Positions 52,030-61,511 of a DNA stretch of 64,000 bases are shown here, piece after piece. The position numbers were made by a program, and so were the translations under genes. Position 1 is the first letter of the stretch. The number at the start of each line of letters is the position of its first letter. Source of the DNA: Streptomyces sp. NBC_01478 (lineage in GTDB: Bacteria > Actinomycetota > Actinomycetes > Streptomycetales > Streptomycetaceae); contig NZ_CP109444.1 in NCBI RefSeq assembly GCF_036227225.1, forward strand, positions 3,639,501 through 3,703,500, given 5' to 3'. The notes beneath the pieces are model-generated. The model searched no databases, was not told the origin of the DNA, and was given only the letters and a program-made list of their open reading frames with translations.

Positions 52030-53763
52030 ATGACGCACACGTCGACCGACCAGCCCGCACGGAGGCCGTCCGGCGCCGTCGTGCCGGTGCTCGCCTTCGC
52101 GGGCATCGTTGTCGCGGTGATGCAGACCCTGCTCGTCCCGGTCATCAAGGACCTGCCGCAACTGCTGAGCACCGAGCCCAGCAACGCCACCTGGGTCCTG
52201 ACCTCGACACTCCTGTCCGGAGCCGTCGCCACGCCGATCATGGGCCGCCTCGGCGACCTCTACGGCAAGCGCCGGATGCTGATCGTCAGCCTGGCCGTGA
52301 TGGTCGTAGGAGCACTGGTCAGCGCCCTCACCAGCGACCTGCTCACGATGATCGCGGGCCGTGCGCTCCAGGGCTTCGCGATGGGCGCGATACCGCTGGG
52401 CATCGGCCTGATGCGCGACATGCTGCCCCGCGAGAAGCTCGGCTCGGCCATGGCCCTGATGAGTTCCTCGATCGGCGTCGGCGGCGGTCTCGCACTGCCC
52501 GCCGCGGCCCTGGTCGCCCAGCACGCCGACTGGCACGCCCTCTTCTACGGCGCCGCCGGCCTCGGTGTCCTCGCCATCGTCCTCACCCTGCTCGTCGTAC
52601 CGGAGTCCCCGATGCGCGCCGAGGGAACCTTCGACGTGCTTGGCGCGATCGGCCTGTCCGCCGGACTCGTCCTCTTCCTCCTGCCCATCACCAAGGGCAG
52701 CGACTGGGGCTGGACCTCCGGCACCACGCTCGGCCTGTTCGCCGCGGCGGCCGTCGTCCTGCTCCTGTGGGGCGTGATGGAGCTGCGTCTGAAGGCCCCG
52801 CTGGTCGACCTGCGCACCACGGCCCGCCCCGCGGTCCTCTTCACCAACCTCGCCTCGATCATGGTCGGCGTCTCCTTCTACGTCGTCTCCCTCGTCCTGC
52901 CCCAGCTCCTCCAGCTCCCCAAGGCCACCGGTTACGGCCTCGGCCAGTCGATGGTCACCGCCGGTCTGCTGGTCGCGCCGCTGGGCCTGACGATGATGTT
53001 CACCGCCCCCGTCTACGCCCGTCTCTCCGCGAAGTACGGCCCCAAGGTCACCCTGATCATCGGCATGGTGATCATCGGCATCGGCTACGGCGCGGGCATC
53101 GGCCTCATGAGCGCGGCCTGGCAGAGCCTGGTCATCGCGGTCGTGCTGGGTGCGGGGATCGGTCTCGCGTACTCGTCGCTGCCCGCGTTGATCGTGGGGG
53201 CGGTTCCGGCGTCGGAGACCGGTGCGGCGAACGGGCTCAACACCCTGATGCGGTCCATCGGTACGTCCGTCTCCAGTGCGGTGATCGGGATGGTGCTGGC
53301 GAACACCGCGAACCATGTGGGCGGGGTCGCTGTCCCGACCATGCACGGGTTCCGGGTGTCGTTCCTGATCGCCACGGGTGCGGTTGCCGTCGGCCTGTTG
53401 ATGGCGTTGTTCCTTCCCAAGCCGAATCGTGCGCCGCAGTTGAACTTCAGCAGTGAGGAAGAGGCCAACCTCGAGCGCGCGGAGGAGGTTCTTCGGGGGT
53501 TCCGGGGGCGGGTGCTCGGTGCCGACGGTTCTCCTGTCGCTCGGGCCAAGGTCACGTTGATCGACCGGCGGGGGCGGCAGGCCGGGGCGACGCTCTCCGA
53601 GGAGGACGGGAGTTATGTGCTGGCCGTGCCGTCCGAGGGGGCGTATGTGCTGGCGGCGCGGGCCAGTGGGCATGGGCCGCTTGCGTCGTCTGCGTCGCAC
53701 GCCGGGGACTCCGTCGCGGTTGACCTGGATCTTTCGTTGCCCGGCGAGACTGTCAGCGCGTAG
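52030..53763 (+). CDS. MFS transporter with C-terminal carboxypeptidase-regulatory-like domain
   Basis: The 577-residue protein has an N-terminal 14-helix MFS part (motif A GRLGDLYGKRRML, motif C GVGGGLALPAAALV) to about residue 470. A soluble tail follows that reads as a CarboxypepD_reg/transthyretin-like domain (GFRGRVLGADGSPVARAKVTLIDRRG, separate strands, then EEDGSYVLAVPSEGAYVLAARA). By topology the tail should be cytoplasmic. The substrate is unknown. The ATG at 52030 follows GGAGG nine bases upstream. Confidence 0.9.
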   Translation: MTHTSTDQPARRPSGAVVPVLAFAGIVVAVMQTLLVPVIKDLPQLLSTEPSNATWVLTSTLLSGAVATPIMGRLGDLYGKRRMLIVSLAVMVVGALVSALTSDLLTMIAGRALQGFAMGAIPLGIGLMRDMLPREKLGSAMALMSSSIGVGGGLALPAAALVAQHADWHALFYGAAGLGVLAIVLTLLVVPESPMRAEGTFDVLGAIGLSAGLVLFLLPITKGSDWGWTSGTTLGLFAAAAVVLLLWGVMELRLKAPLVDLRTTARPAVLFTNLASIMVGVSFYVVSLVLPQLLQLPKATGYGLGQSMVTAGLLVAPLGLTMMFTAPVYARLSAKYGPKVTLIIGMVIIGIGYGAGIGLMSAAWQSLVIAVVLGAGIGLAYSSLPALIVGAVPASETGAANGLNTLMRSIGTSVSSAVIGMVLANTANHVGGVAVPTMHGFRVSFLIATGAVAVGLLMALFLPKPNRAPQLNFSSEEEANLERAEEVLRGFRGRVLGADGSPVARAKVTLIDRRGRQAGATLSEEDGSYVLAVPSEGAYVLAARASGHGPLASSASHAGDSVAVDLDLSLPGETVSA

Positions 53764-54555
<792 letters not shown>

Positions 54556-54557
54556 CC

Positions 54558-55535
54558 TCAACTCGGCAGCCCTGCCAGCCACTTGATCAGATGCTCGTTG
54601 ACCTCCGCGGGACGCTCCTGCTGGATCCAGTGCCCGCAGCCCTCCAGGATGTGCGAGCCGCGCAGGCCGGGCAGGGTCACGGGGTAGGCGGCGATCGCGT
54701 CGGACAGCCAGGTGGTGGAGGCGTCCAGGGAACCGCCGAGGAACAGGGACGGCTGGGTGACGGGGGCGCCGTCGTGGTCGGCCAGGTCCTCCCAGTCGCG
54801 GTCCATGTTCCGGTAGCGGTTCAGGGCGCCGGTCAGGCCCGTCCGCTCGAACTCCCCCGCGTAGACGTCGAGTTCATCGACTCCCAACCACGCAGGTGTC
54901 CCTGCCTCCGCCGGGAAGCGCTCCCGCAGTGTCCCGCCGTCCCGGCTCACGAAGTGCGGGTCGGGCGTGCCGGGGGCGGGCATCGTGTCGGCGGAGAACG
55001 CGGCGTAGAAGCCGGCCAGCCAGCCGCGCACGTCGGGTTCGATCTCGGCCTCGGCTCGGCCGGGCCGCTGGAAGTAGGAGACGTAGAACTCCTCGTCCCC
55101 GCCCATCCCGGCGAAGATCTCGCTGGGGCGCGGGCCGCCGCGCGGGGCGTAGGGGACGCTCAGCAGTCCTACGGCGCGGAAGACGTCCGGCCGCAGGAGG
55201 GCGGAGTGGGCGGCGATGCCCGCGCCCCAGTCGTGGCCGACGATCACCGCCGACCGCTCGCCCAGCGCGTGCACCACGGCCACGGCGTCCTCGACGAGGT
55301 CGAGCATCCGGTACGCCGACGCGTCCTCGGGCCGCGACGAGCGGCCGTAGCCGCGTACGTCGACGGCGACCGCGCGGTGGCTCGCAGCGGCCAGCGCCGG
55401 GAGCTGGTGGCGCCACGAGTACCAGGACTCCGGGAAGCCGTGCACGAGCAGGACCAGGGGGCCGGTGCCCTGTTCCACCAGGTGGATACGGCCGGCGGGG
55501 GCCGGGACGAGCCGATGGGTGACGTTCTTGACCAT
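54558..55535 (-). CDS. alpha/beta hydrolase, epoxide hydrolase-like
   Basis: The 325-residue enzyme has the oxyanion motif HGFPE (32-36), a nucleophile D102 in VGHDWGAG and a late catalytic histidine in EGCGHWIQQE. An aspartate nucleophile with a W behind it is the soluble epoxide hydrolase pattern. A tyrosine-bearing lid lies between. The ATG at 55535 follows GGAGGA at eight bases; the upstream extension of the frame is R-rich and unlike the family. Confidence 0.9.
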   Translation of the reverse strand: MVKNVTHRLVPAPAGRIHLVEQGTGPLVLLVHGFPESWYSWRHQLPALAAASHRAVAVDVRGYGRSSRPEDASAYRMLDLVEDAVAVVHALGERSAVIVGHDWGAGIAAHSALLRPDVFRAVGLLSVPYAPRGGPRPSEIFAGMGGDEEFYVSYFQRPGRAEAEIEPDVRGWLAGFYAAFSADTMPAPGTPDPHFVSRDGGTLRERFPAEAGTPAWLGVDELDVYAGEFERTGLTGALNRYRNMDRDWEDLADHDGAPVTQPSLFLGGSLDASTTWLSDAIAAYPVTLPGLRGSHILEGCGHWIQQERPAEVNEHLIKWLAGLPS

Positions 55536-55654
55536 GGTGACGAGTCCTCCGTGACGGGGGCCGGTCCGACGATCCTGCGCCCGGTCCCGGCGCGCCCACG
55601 ACTCTTGTTGCCGCTTCGGCAAACCCGCCCCAGGTGGCGGCTAGGGTGACTTCC

Positions 55655-56566
55655 GTGTCGTACGCAGGTCCGGACTTCGATTCCCCACAGCCCCGCCGTC
55701 CCCGTCGAGGGCCCCTGACCGTGGCGCTGGCCGCGCTGGTCCCGGGGGCACTGATCGGGTGGTTCGTCTATGAGGCGGTGGCCGACCCAGGGGGCGGCAG
55801 CGCGGCCGCCCATTCCACGTCTACGGCGTCCGGTGCGCCCGCGTCCCCGACGGGTACCGCGTCGAACGACGACAAGCCGCCCGGCACCAGCTCCCTCAAG
55901 GGCAAGGTCGTCGTCATCGACCCGGGGCACAACATCACCAACTTCCAGCACACCGCCGAGATCAACCGCAAGGTGGACATCGGCACGAACTGGAAGGAGT
56001 GCGACACGACCGGGACGTCGACCAACGCGGGTTATTCGGAAGCCCAGTTCACGATGGACGTGTCCCACCGGCTGCGGGCGCTGCTCGAACAGCAGGGCGT
56101 CACGGTGAAGTTGACGCACGACGGTGACTCCCCCGCCTGGGGACCCTGTGTCGACCAGCGCGCGAAAGCCGGCAACGACGCGCACGCGGACGCCGCGATC
56201 TCCATCCACGCGGACGGTGCCCCGGCCGGCGACCGCGGCTTCCATGTGATCCTGCCCGCCTCGGTGCACGCGGGCGCCGCCGACACCCGTGCCATCGTCG
56301 GCCCCTCCGCCGTGCTCGGCCGCAGCGTCGAGAGCAACTACCTTCGCGCCACGGGCGAACAGCTCTCCAATTACGTCGGTGACGGCACCGGTCTCGTCAC
56401 GCGTAAGGACCTGGGCGGTCTCAATCTGTCAACGGTTCCCAAGGTGTTCATCGAGTGCGGCAACATGCGCGATAGCAATGACGCTGCACTGCTGACGAAC
56501 GGCGCCTGGCGACAGAAGGCGGCGCAGGGGATCTCTGAGGGAATCGTGAGTTTCCTGCGCGGGTAG
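55655..56566 (+). CDS. N-acetylmuramoyl-L-alanine amidase (Amidase_3)
   Basis: The roughly 303-residue protein has a short cytoplasmic start, one membrane helix (about 23-47), an S/T/A-rich linker, and an Amidase_3 catalytic domain: VVVIDPGHN for the first zinc histidine, ISIHADG for another, and the catalytic glutamate in KVFIECGNM. It cuts the peptide from peptidoglycan glycan strands outside the membrane. The GTG at 55655 is preferred (AGGGTG upstream); GTGs at 55634 and 55646 are alternatives. Confidence 0.9.
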   Translation: MSYAGPDFDSPQPRRPRRGPLTVALAALVPGALIGWFVYEAVADPGGGSAAAHSTSTASGAPASPTGTASNDDKPPGTSSLKGKVVVIDPGHNITNFQHTAEINRKVDIGTNWKECDTTGTSTNAGYSEAQFTMDVSHRLRALLEQQGVTVKLTHDGDSPAWGPCVDQRAKAGNDAHADAAISIHADGAPAGDRGFHVILPASVHAGAADTRAIVGPSAVLGRSVESNYLRATGEQLSNYVGDGTGLVTRKDLGGLNLSTVPKVFIECGNMRDSNDAALLTNGAWRQKAAQGISEGIVSFLRG

Positions 56567-56652
56567 CGATCAGCGGGCTGATCCGGGCGGACACCCTGGC
56601 AGGGTGGACGATAGGGTCAACCGACGACGAGACGACCTACGAAGGACCTGAA

Positions 56653-57426
56653 GTGAATATCCGCTCCCTCACACGAGGCGACGGCGTGGTGATCGGGGCA
56701 GCGGTATTGCTCTTCATCGCGTCGTTCCTCAAGTTCTACACGGCCAACGGGATCGACCTGGACATCACCGCGTGGACGAGCCTCGGTAACGGCCTCGGCA
56801 CCTACATGGGCGGCGTCATCGGTGCCGCTCTCGTCGTCGTCAACCGTTGTCTGCCGCAGCCGCGCAAGATCGTGGGCCTGGACCTCGGGACAGTCGGCGT
56901 GGCGTTCACGGTCCTCACCGCGTGGGCCCTGTTCTGGACGCTGGTGGACGTCGGCGACAACGTCAGCGCGGGCGCCGGCCTCATCCTCGGCTTCATCGCC
57001 GCCCTCGTCATGGCAGGCGGCGCCATCGCGACGCCCCTCCTCCCGCCCCTCCAGGCCGCCCTCGTCCCGGCCCCCAAGCCGGCCGCCCCGCAGCCCTACG
57101 GCGCCCAGCCGCCCGGTGGTTACGGCTACCCGGGTGCCGGTGCGCCGCAGCAGCCCTCGTACGGCACTCCGCCGCAACAGGCGCAGGCCGCGCAGCCGTT
57201 CGGGCAGCCCGCGCCGGCGCCGGCCGGGGACTTCTCGCCGTTCTGGTTCGCGGTGCCGGTGGCCCGGCCGCTGTTCGCGGAGGACGGTTCGCCGGCGCCG
57301 ATCGCCGAACTGGCTCCGGGTACCTGGTACTTGGCCGTCGAGCAGCGCGGTCCGGCGCTGGTCGCGCAGACCCAGGACGGCCGTCGTGGCGTCCTCCAGG
57401 ACACCTCGGGGATCCAGCGCGGCTGA
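56653..57426 (+). CDS. DUF5336-type membrane protein with proline-rich tail
   Basis: The 257-residue protein has four hydrophobic helices (about 12-32, 48-68, 80-100, 108-130), a P/Q/G/A-rich linker (PYGAQPPGGYGYPGAG) and a short globular C-terminus (FWFAVPVARPLFAEDGSPAP). This is the actinobacterial DUF5336 layout; function unknown, perhaps scaffolding at the cell envelope. The GTG at 56653 follows AAGGA. The amidase gene precedes it. Confidence 0.82.
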   Translation: MNIRSLTRGDGVVIGAAVLLFIASFLKFYTANGIDLDITAWTSLGNGLGTYMGGVIGAALVVVNRCLPQPRKIVGLDLGTVGVAFTVLTAWALFWTLVDVGDNVSAGAGLILGFIAALVMAGGAIATPLLPPLQAALVPAPKPAAPQPYGAQPPGGYGYPGAGAPQQPSYGTPPQQAQAAQPFGQPAPAPAGDFSPFWFAVPVARPLFAEDGSPAPIAELAPGTWYLAVEQRGPALVAQTQDGRRGVLQDTSGIQRG

Positions 57427-57511
57427 GCCCCCTCCCTCAGCGTTCGCCGCGGCCCCTCGCCCTTCCGGGCGGGGGGCCGTTGTCGTACAGTCGCAGCCGT
57501 CGAACGGTTTG

Positions 57512-57526
57512 CTGACGGACCGTCAG
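57512..57526. promoter_or_regulatory. 15-bp palindrome CTGACGG-A-CCGTCAG
   Basis: A perfect palindrome 21 bp before the oxidoreductase start. Size and symmetry suit a TetR-family operator. The arms equal those at 42.16 and 51.87 kb. Confidence 0.68.
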
Positions 57527-57547
57527 TTCGGTTGCTGTGGAGGCGAT

Positions 57548-58552
57548 ATGCGGCTCGGTCTCGCACTCGGGTACTGGGGGCGCGGGCCCTCCGCCGACCA
57601 TGTGCCGCTGGCGCTGGAGGCCGAGCGGCTCGGGTACGACTCCGTGTGGACGGCCGAGTCGTGGGGCTCCGACGCCTTCACTCCCCTCACCTGGATCGCG
57701 GCGCAGACCTCAACGATCAGACTGGGCACGGCCGTTGCGCAGATGGCGGCCCGCTCGCCGACCACCACCGCGATGCACGCGCTCACCCTCGACCATCTCT
57801 CCGGCGGGCGCGTGCTGCTCGGGCTCGGGCTGTCGGGGCCGCAGGTGGTGGAGGGGTGGTACGGGCGGCCGTTCCCCAAGTCGCCGCTCACCGCGACCCG
57901 GGAGTACGTCGAGGTCGTACGGCAGGTGCTGCGGCGGGAGGCGCCGGTCGAGGTGGCCGGGCGGTTCCACGCGCATCCGTACCGGGGCGCGGACGGGACC
58001 GGGCTCGGCAAGGCGCTCAAGTCCATCACCCACCCGCTCCGTTCCGACCTGCCGATCCTGCTCGGTGCGGAGGGGCCGAAGAACGTGGCGCAGACGGCGG
58101 AGATCGCGGACGGATGGCTGCCGTTGTACTGGTCGCCGAGCCGCCCGGAGGTCTACGGGACGACGGTCTTCCGCGACGACTTCCTCGTCGCGCCCATGGC
58201 GCAGGTGAAGGTCTGCGACGACGTCGCCGAAGGCCTCCTCCCCGTGAAGATGATGCTCGGCTTCTACATCGGGGGGATGGGGCACGCGGCCCGTAACTTC
58301 CACGCCGATCTGATGGCGCGTATGGGGTACGAGGAAGAGGCCCGGCGGATACAGGAGTTGTTCCTCGCGGGGCGCCGGGAGGAGGCCGTGCTCGCGGTGC
58401 CGGACGCGTTCGCGGACGAGATCTCGCTCGTGGGCCCGCGTGAACGGATCGCGGAGAAGCTGGAGTTGTGGCGCAAGGGCCCGGTGACGGATCTGCTGGC
58501 CCTTGCGCCCGACCCGCACACGCTGCGGGTGCTGGCGGAGCTGAACTCCTAG
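57548..58552 (+). CDS. LLM-class F420-dependent oxidoreductase
   Basis: The 334-residue TIM-barrel protein has the luciferase-like features GYWGRGPSADHVPLALEAERLGYDSVW, TSTIRLGTAV and MHALTLDHLSGGRVLLGLG. Such actinobacterial proteins reduce or oxidise substrates with F420 rather than FMN; some act in steroid or lipid metabolism. The ATG at 57548 with GGAGG close upstream is the natural start. A TetR-type palindrome covers the promoter, so expression is likely repressed until a ligand appears. Confidence 0.9.
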   Translation: MRLGLALGYWGRGPSADHVPLALEAERLGYDSVWTAESWGSDAFTPLTWIAAQTSTIRLGTAVAQMAARSPTTTAMHALTLDHLSGGRVLLGLGLSGPQVVEGWYGRPFPKSPLTATREYVEVVRQVLRREAPVEVAGRFHAHPYRGADGTGLGKALKSITHPLRSDLPILLGAEGPKNVAQTAEIADGWLPLYWSPSRPEVYGTTVFRDDFLVAPMAQVKVCDDVAEGLLPVKMMLGFYIGGMGHAARNFHADLMARMGYEEEARRIQELFLAGRREEAVLAVPDAFADEISLVGPRERIAEKLELWRKGPVTDLLALAPDPHTLRVLAELNS

Positions 58553-58570
58553 GAGCCGCTCAACTCACCT

Positions 58571-59140
58571 TCAGCCGCCCGTCAGTTGGCCTGCCGACGG
58601 CACCTTGTCGGTCACCTCGGCGCCCGCGCTCTTCCCGGCTTCCTTGACCTTGTTGATGATGTCGTCGAAGGAACTCGCCGTGGCATCCGTCGAGTCGCCC
58701 TTGCGCAGCTTGGACGGAAGATCCTTGAGGGAGTCGATGCCGGCGGTCAGCGGGGCGAGTGCCTTGGAGAGCGCGGGGTCGCCCTGGGCGTTCTTCTTGG
58801 CCGCCTTGAGCCGGTTGTACGCGAACGCGCCCGCGAGGCCCGCCTTGACGAGCGCGAACCTGCGGCCGCTCGCGCCCTTCTTGAACTTGCCCGCCTTCCA
58901 GGGCTTCACGATCCACTGGTAGGTGGCACCGGCGGCGAGACCCGCGTTCGCGACGAAGCGGGTCTTGGCGAACTTCTGCCGTTCGGCGGAGGTGCTGGGG
59001 CTCGGGGTGGCGGCGGCGGCCACTACGGCTGCGGTGTCCTGCGTGGCGTCCTCGGTGGCGCTGCCGCAGGCCGTGGCACCGGCGAGCAGGGCGCAGCACA
59101 GGGTGAGCGCCACGAAGAGGCGCCGTATCGGTACGGGCAC
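58571..59140 (-). CDS. putative lipoprotein
   Basis: The 189-residue protein has a lipoprotein signal (MPVPIRRLFVALTLCCALLAGATAC, cysteine 25 as acyl site) and a lysine- and alanine-rich remainder (KFAKTRFVANAGLAAGATYQ, then KAGKFKKGASGRRFALVKAGL). No enzyme domain is recognised. It converges on the F420 oxidoreductase gene. Confidence 0.8.
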   Translation of the reverse strand: MPVPIRRLFVALTLCCALLAGATACGSATEDATQDTAAVVAAAATPSPSTSAERQKFAKTRFVANAGLAAGATYQWIVKPWKAGKFKKGASGRRFALVKAGLAGAFAYNRLKAAKKNAQGDPALSKALAPLTAGIDSLKDLPSKLRKGDSTDATASSFDDIINKVKEAGKSAGAEVTDKVPSAGQLTGG

Positions 59141-59283
59141 GGGGTCCTCCGGGGTGTTCTCCCCGAGTGGGTGTCCTTACCCGGGCAGCCTCGCCCGGCT
59201 CCGCCGCGTGCGCCACCCGGGCGGGACCGTTCGGGTTTTCCCCGGCCGGGTTTCATACGGCCGGAAGCGGCAATCCGGTTCGC

Positions 59284-59574
59284 ATGTCCCCCTACTATCG
59301 ACGCGGTTCGAATTCCGTCGGCAATGTCATCGTGATCATCGCCGACATCATGGCCCTCATCCTGGCCCTGTGGATTCTGATGTACCTGCTGGACGCCAAC
59401 CGCGCGAACGACCTCGTGCAGTTCGTCCACCACTCGGCCAACTGGCTCGCCGGCTGGTCCCGTGACCTGTTCACCTTCGACGAGGCGTGGGCGAGGGTCG
59501 TCTGCGGGTATGGCCTTGCCGCAGTGGTGTACCTGTTCATCGGGCATGCGATCGCGAACCGGGTTAACCACTGA
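59284..59574 (+). CDS. small two-helix membrane protein
   Basis: The 96-residue protein MSPYYRRGSNSVGN... has two membrane helices (about 14-36 and 73-92) and an amphipathic middle (VHHSANWLAGWSRDLFTFDE). It is a common streptomycete type with no known function. The ATG at 59284 precedes the conserved start; an in-frame extension upstream overlaps divergent DNA. Confidence 0.75.
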   Translation: MSPYYRRGSNSVGNVIVIIADIMALILALWILMYLLDANRANDLVQFVHHSANWLAGWSRDLFTFDEAWARVVCGYGLAAVVYLFIGHAIANRVNH

Positions 59575-59608
59575 GCGCTGGGCCGGATGTCGTCTGCGGG
59601 TTCGTTGT

Positions 59609-59697
59609 GGCTGGTCGCGCAGTTCCCCGCGCCCCTAAAAGATGGCCCGTTGCAACCGGCCTGTTTTTAAGGGGCGCGGGGAACTGCGCGACCAGCC
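59609..59697. terminator. 27-bp perfect inverted repeat, probable bidirectional terminator
   Basis: Arms 59609-59635 and 59671-59697 (beginning GGCTGGTCGCGCAGTTCCCC) are exact complements around a 35-base loop, with TAAAA and TTTTTAA at the loop edges. It separates two convergent genes. Parts of the arm recur near 34.9 and 53.8 kb, so it belongs to the dispersed repeat family. Confidence 0.88.
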
Positions 59698-59712
59698 CCC
59701 ACCGGCCCGCGC

Positions 59713-60780
59713 TCAACAACAATCCGGATCCAGCCCCAACGGCAAGTGCTCGGCCCCGAAGACCGCGCACGTCGCGTCATGGCCCCCCAGCGCCGCCACC
59801 GCAAGCAGCAACGACCCGGCAGTCCACGTGGTCAACTCACGCGGCCACACCGCGTCGTCGTCGAAGACATACCCCGTCCAGTACAGCCCGGTCTCCGCAT
59901 CGCGCAGATGCCGGATCGACTGGAGGATCTCCAACGCACGGTCGGACTCCCCCAACACCCACAGCGCCAGGGCGAGTTCGGCGGACTCGCCACCCGTCAC
60001 CCACGGGTTGGGGACGACACACCGCACCCCGAGATCGGGCACGACGAACCGGCTCCAGCCGTCCTCCACCCGGGACTTGGCCTCCGTGCCGGTCAACGCG
60101 CCGCCCAGGACCGGGTAGTACCAGTCCATCGAGTAACGGCCTTTGTCCAGGAACCGTTCCGGATGCCGCCGGATCGCGTGCCGTAGCGCGCCGACCGCCA
60201 ACTCCCAGTCCGGCTGCGGCTCTTCACGCTGTTCGGCGATCGCGAGCGCGCAGCGCAGCGCCTGGTGGATCGAGGAGGAACCGGTGAGGAGCGCGTCCGT
60301 CGTGTCCGTGCCGTCGTCCTCGCGCTTCCAGCCGATCTGCCCGCCCGGCTGCTGAAGCCGCAGCACGAACTCGACCGCCGCGAACACCGTGGGCCACAGC
60401 CGGTCCAGGAACGTGTCGTCGCCGGTCGCGAGGTAGTGGTGCCACACGCCTACGGCTATGTAGGCGACGAAGTTGGTCTCGCGGCCCCGGTCGGTGACGT
60501 CGTGCGCGTCTCCGTCGGCGTAGGCCGCGTACCAGGAGCCGTCCTCGTTCTGGTGCCGGGCGAGCCAGGTGTACGCCCGGTCGGCGGCCTCGTGCTCGCC
60601 CGCCGCGTCGAGCGCCATCGCGGCCTCGGTGTGGTCCCACGGGTCGAGGTGATGGCCCCGGAACCACGGGATCGCCCCGTCCTCCCGCTGCACGGCGAGG
60701 ATGCCGGCGACGGTCGCGGCGGCCTGCTCCGCGGTGAGGACCCCGGGCAGGACGAGGTGTTCTGTCCGGGGAGTGGTCAC
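59713..60780 (-). CDS. six-hairpin toroid protein (prenyltransferase/squalene-cyclase-repeat-like)
   Basis: The 355-residue protein repeats helical units with Q-x-x-DG-x-W/I-P patterns (AVQREDGAIPWFRGHHLDPWDHTEAAMALDAAG; ARHQNEDGSWYAAYADGD; LRLQQPGGQIGWK), an alpha/alpha toroid as in squalene-hopene cyclases, prenyltransferases or glycosidases. No DXDD-type cyclase motif is obvious, so a glycoside-acting or binding role is as likely. The GTG at 60780 overlaps the stop of the methyltransferase gene. It ends a tight operon with glycosyltransferase and methyltransferase genes. Confidence 0.82.
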   Translation of the reverse strand: MTTPRTEHLVLPGVLTAEQAAATVAGILAVQREDGAIPWFRGHHLDPWDHTEAAMALDAAGEHEAADRAYTWLARHQNEDGSWYAAYADGDAHDVTDRGRETNFVAYIAVGVWHHYLATGDDTFLDRLWPTVFAAVEFVLRLQQPGGQIGWKREDDGTDTTDALLTGSSSIHQALRCALAIAEQREEPQPDWELAVGALRHAIRRHPERFLDKGRYSMDWYYPVLGGALTGTEAKSRVEDGWSRFVVPDLGVRCVVPNPWVTGGESAELALALWVLGESDRALEILQSIRHLRDAETGLYWTGYVFDDDAVWPRELTTWTAGSLLLAVAALGGHDATCAVFGAEHLPLGLDPDCC

Positions 60781-61511
60781 TTGGCTTCCGCCAGGGGCAG
60801 GTGCGGCTTGGTCGCGTACGCCACGAAGCTCTTGCCGATCAGCGGGTTCAGCGCCTGTTCGGCGACCCGGGTGGCGACGGGTTTCTTCATGATGTCCCAG
60901 ACCAGGAGCTTGTGGTACGCCTGCACCGGCAGCGCCTTGTCGTTGTCCACGCCGAACGCGCACTTCAGCCACCAGTACGGCGAGTGCAGTCCGTGCGCGT
61001 GATGGGTGCCGTACGGCTGGAGGCCCGCCTCGCGGATCTTCGTGAGGAGTTCGTCCGCCTTGTAGATGCGGATGTGGCCGCCCTCGACCTCGTGGTAGGC
61101 GTCGGACAGGGCCCAGCAGATCTTCTCGGGGCCGTAGCGCGGGACGGTGATGGCGATGCGGCCGCCGGGCTTCAGGACCCGGACCATCTCGGCGAGCACG
61201 CCCTTGTCGTCCGGGATGTGTTCCATCACCTCGGAGATGATCACGACGTCGAACGACTCGTCGGGGAAGGGGAGTTGGAGTGCGTCACCCTCCATCGCGG
61301 TGGCGGTGGCGCCGGCCGGGGCCTCGCCGGCCTCCTTCATCGCCGCGAACCACTTGGCGACCTCGCGGATCTCCTCGGCGTTCTGGTCGAGGGCGACGAC
61401 CTGTGCCCCTCGCCGGTAGCACTCGAACGCGTGCCGCCCGGCACCGCACCCGAGGTCCAGGACACGGTCGCCAGGGGCGAGCGGGAACCGGGAGAAGTCG
61501 ACGGTCAGCAC
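60777..61511 (-). CDS. class I SAM-dependent methyltransferase
   Basis: The 244-residue enzyme has motif I VLDLGCGAGRHAFECYRRG and VIISEVMEHIPDD, with a C-terminal helical part (PYWWLKCAFGVDNDKALPVQ). It resembles Methyltransf_11/25 members that modify lipids or sugars. Both ends overlap neighbours: its GTG start lies in the 3' end of the glycosyltransferase gene and its stop overlaps the toroid gene's GTG. The three products likely act on one molecule. Confidence 0.9.
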   Translation of the reverse strand: MLTVDFSRFPLAPGDRVLDLGCGAGRHAFECYRRGAQVVALDQNAEEIREVAKWFAAMKEAGEAPAGATATAMEGDALQLPFPDESFDVVIISEVMEHIPDDKGVLAEMVRVLKPGGRIAITVPRYGPEKICWALSDAYHEVEGGHIRIYKADELLTKIREAGLQPYGTHHAHGLHSPYWWLKCAFGVDNDKALPVQAYHKLLVWDIMKKPVATRVAEQALNPLIGKSFVAYATKPHLPLAEAK

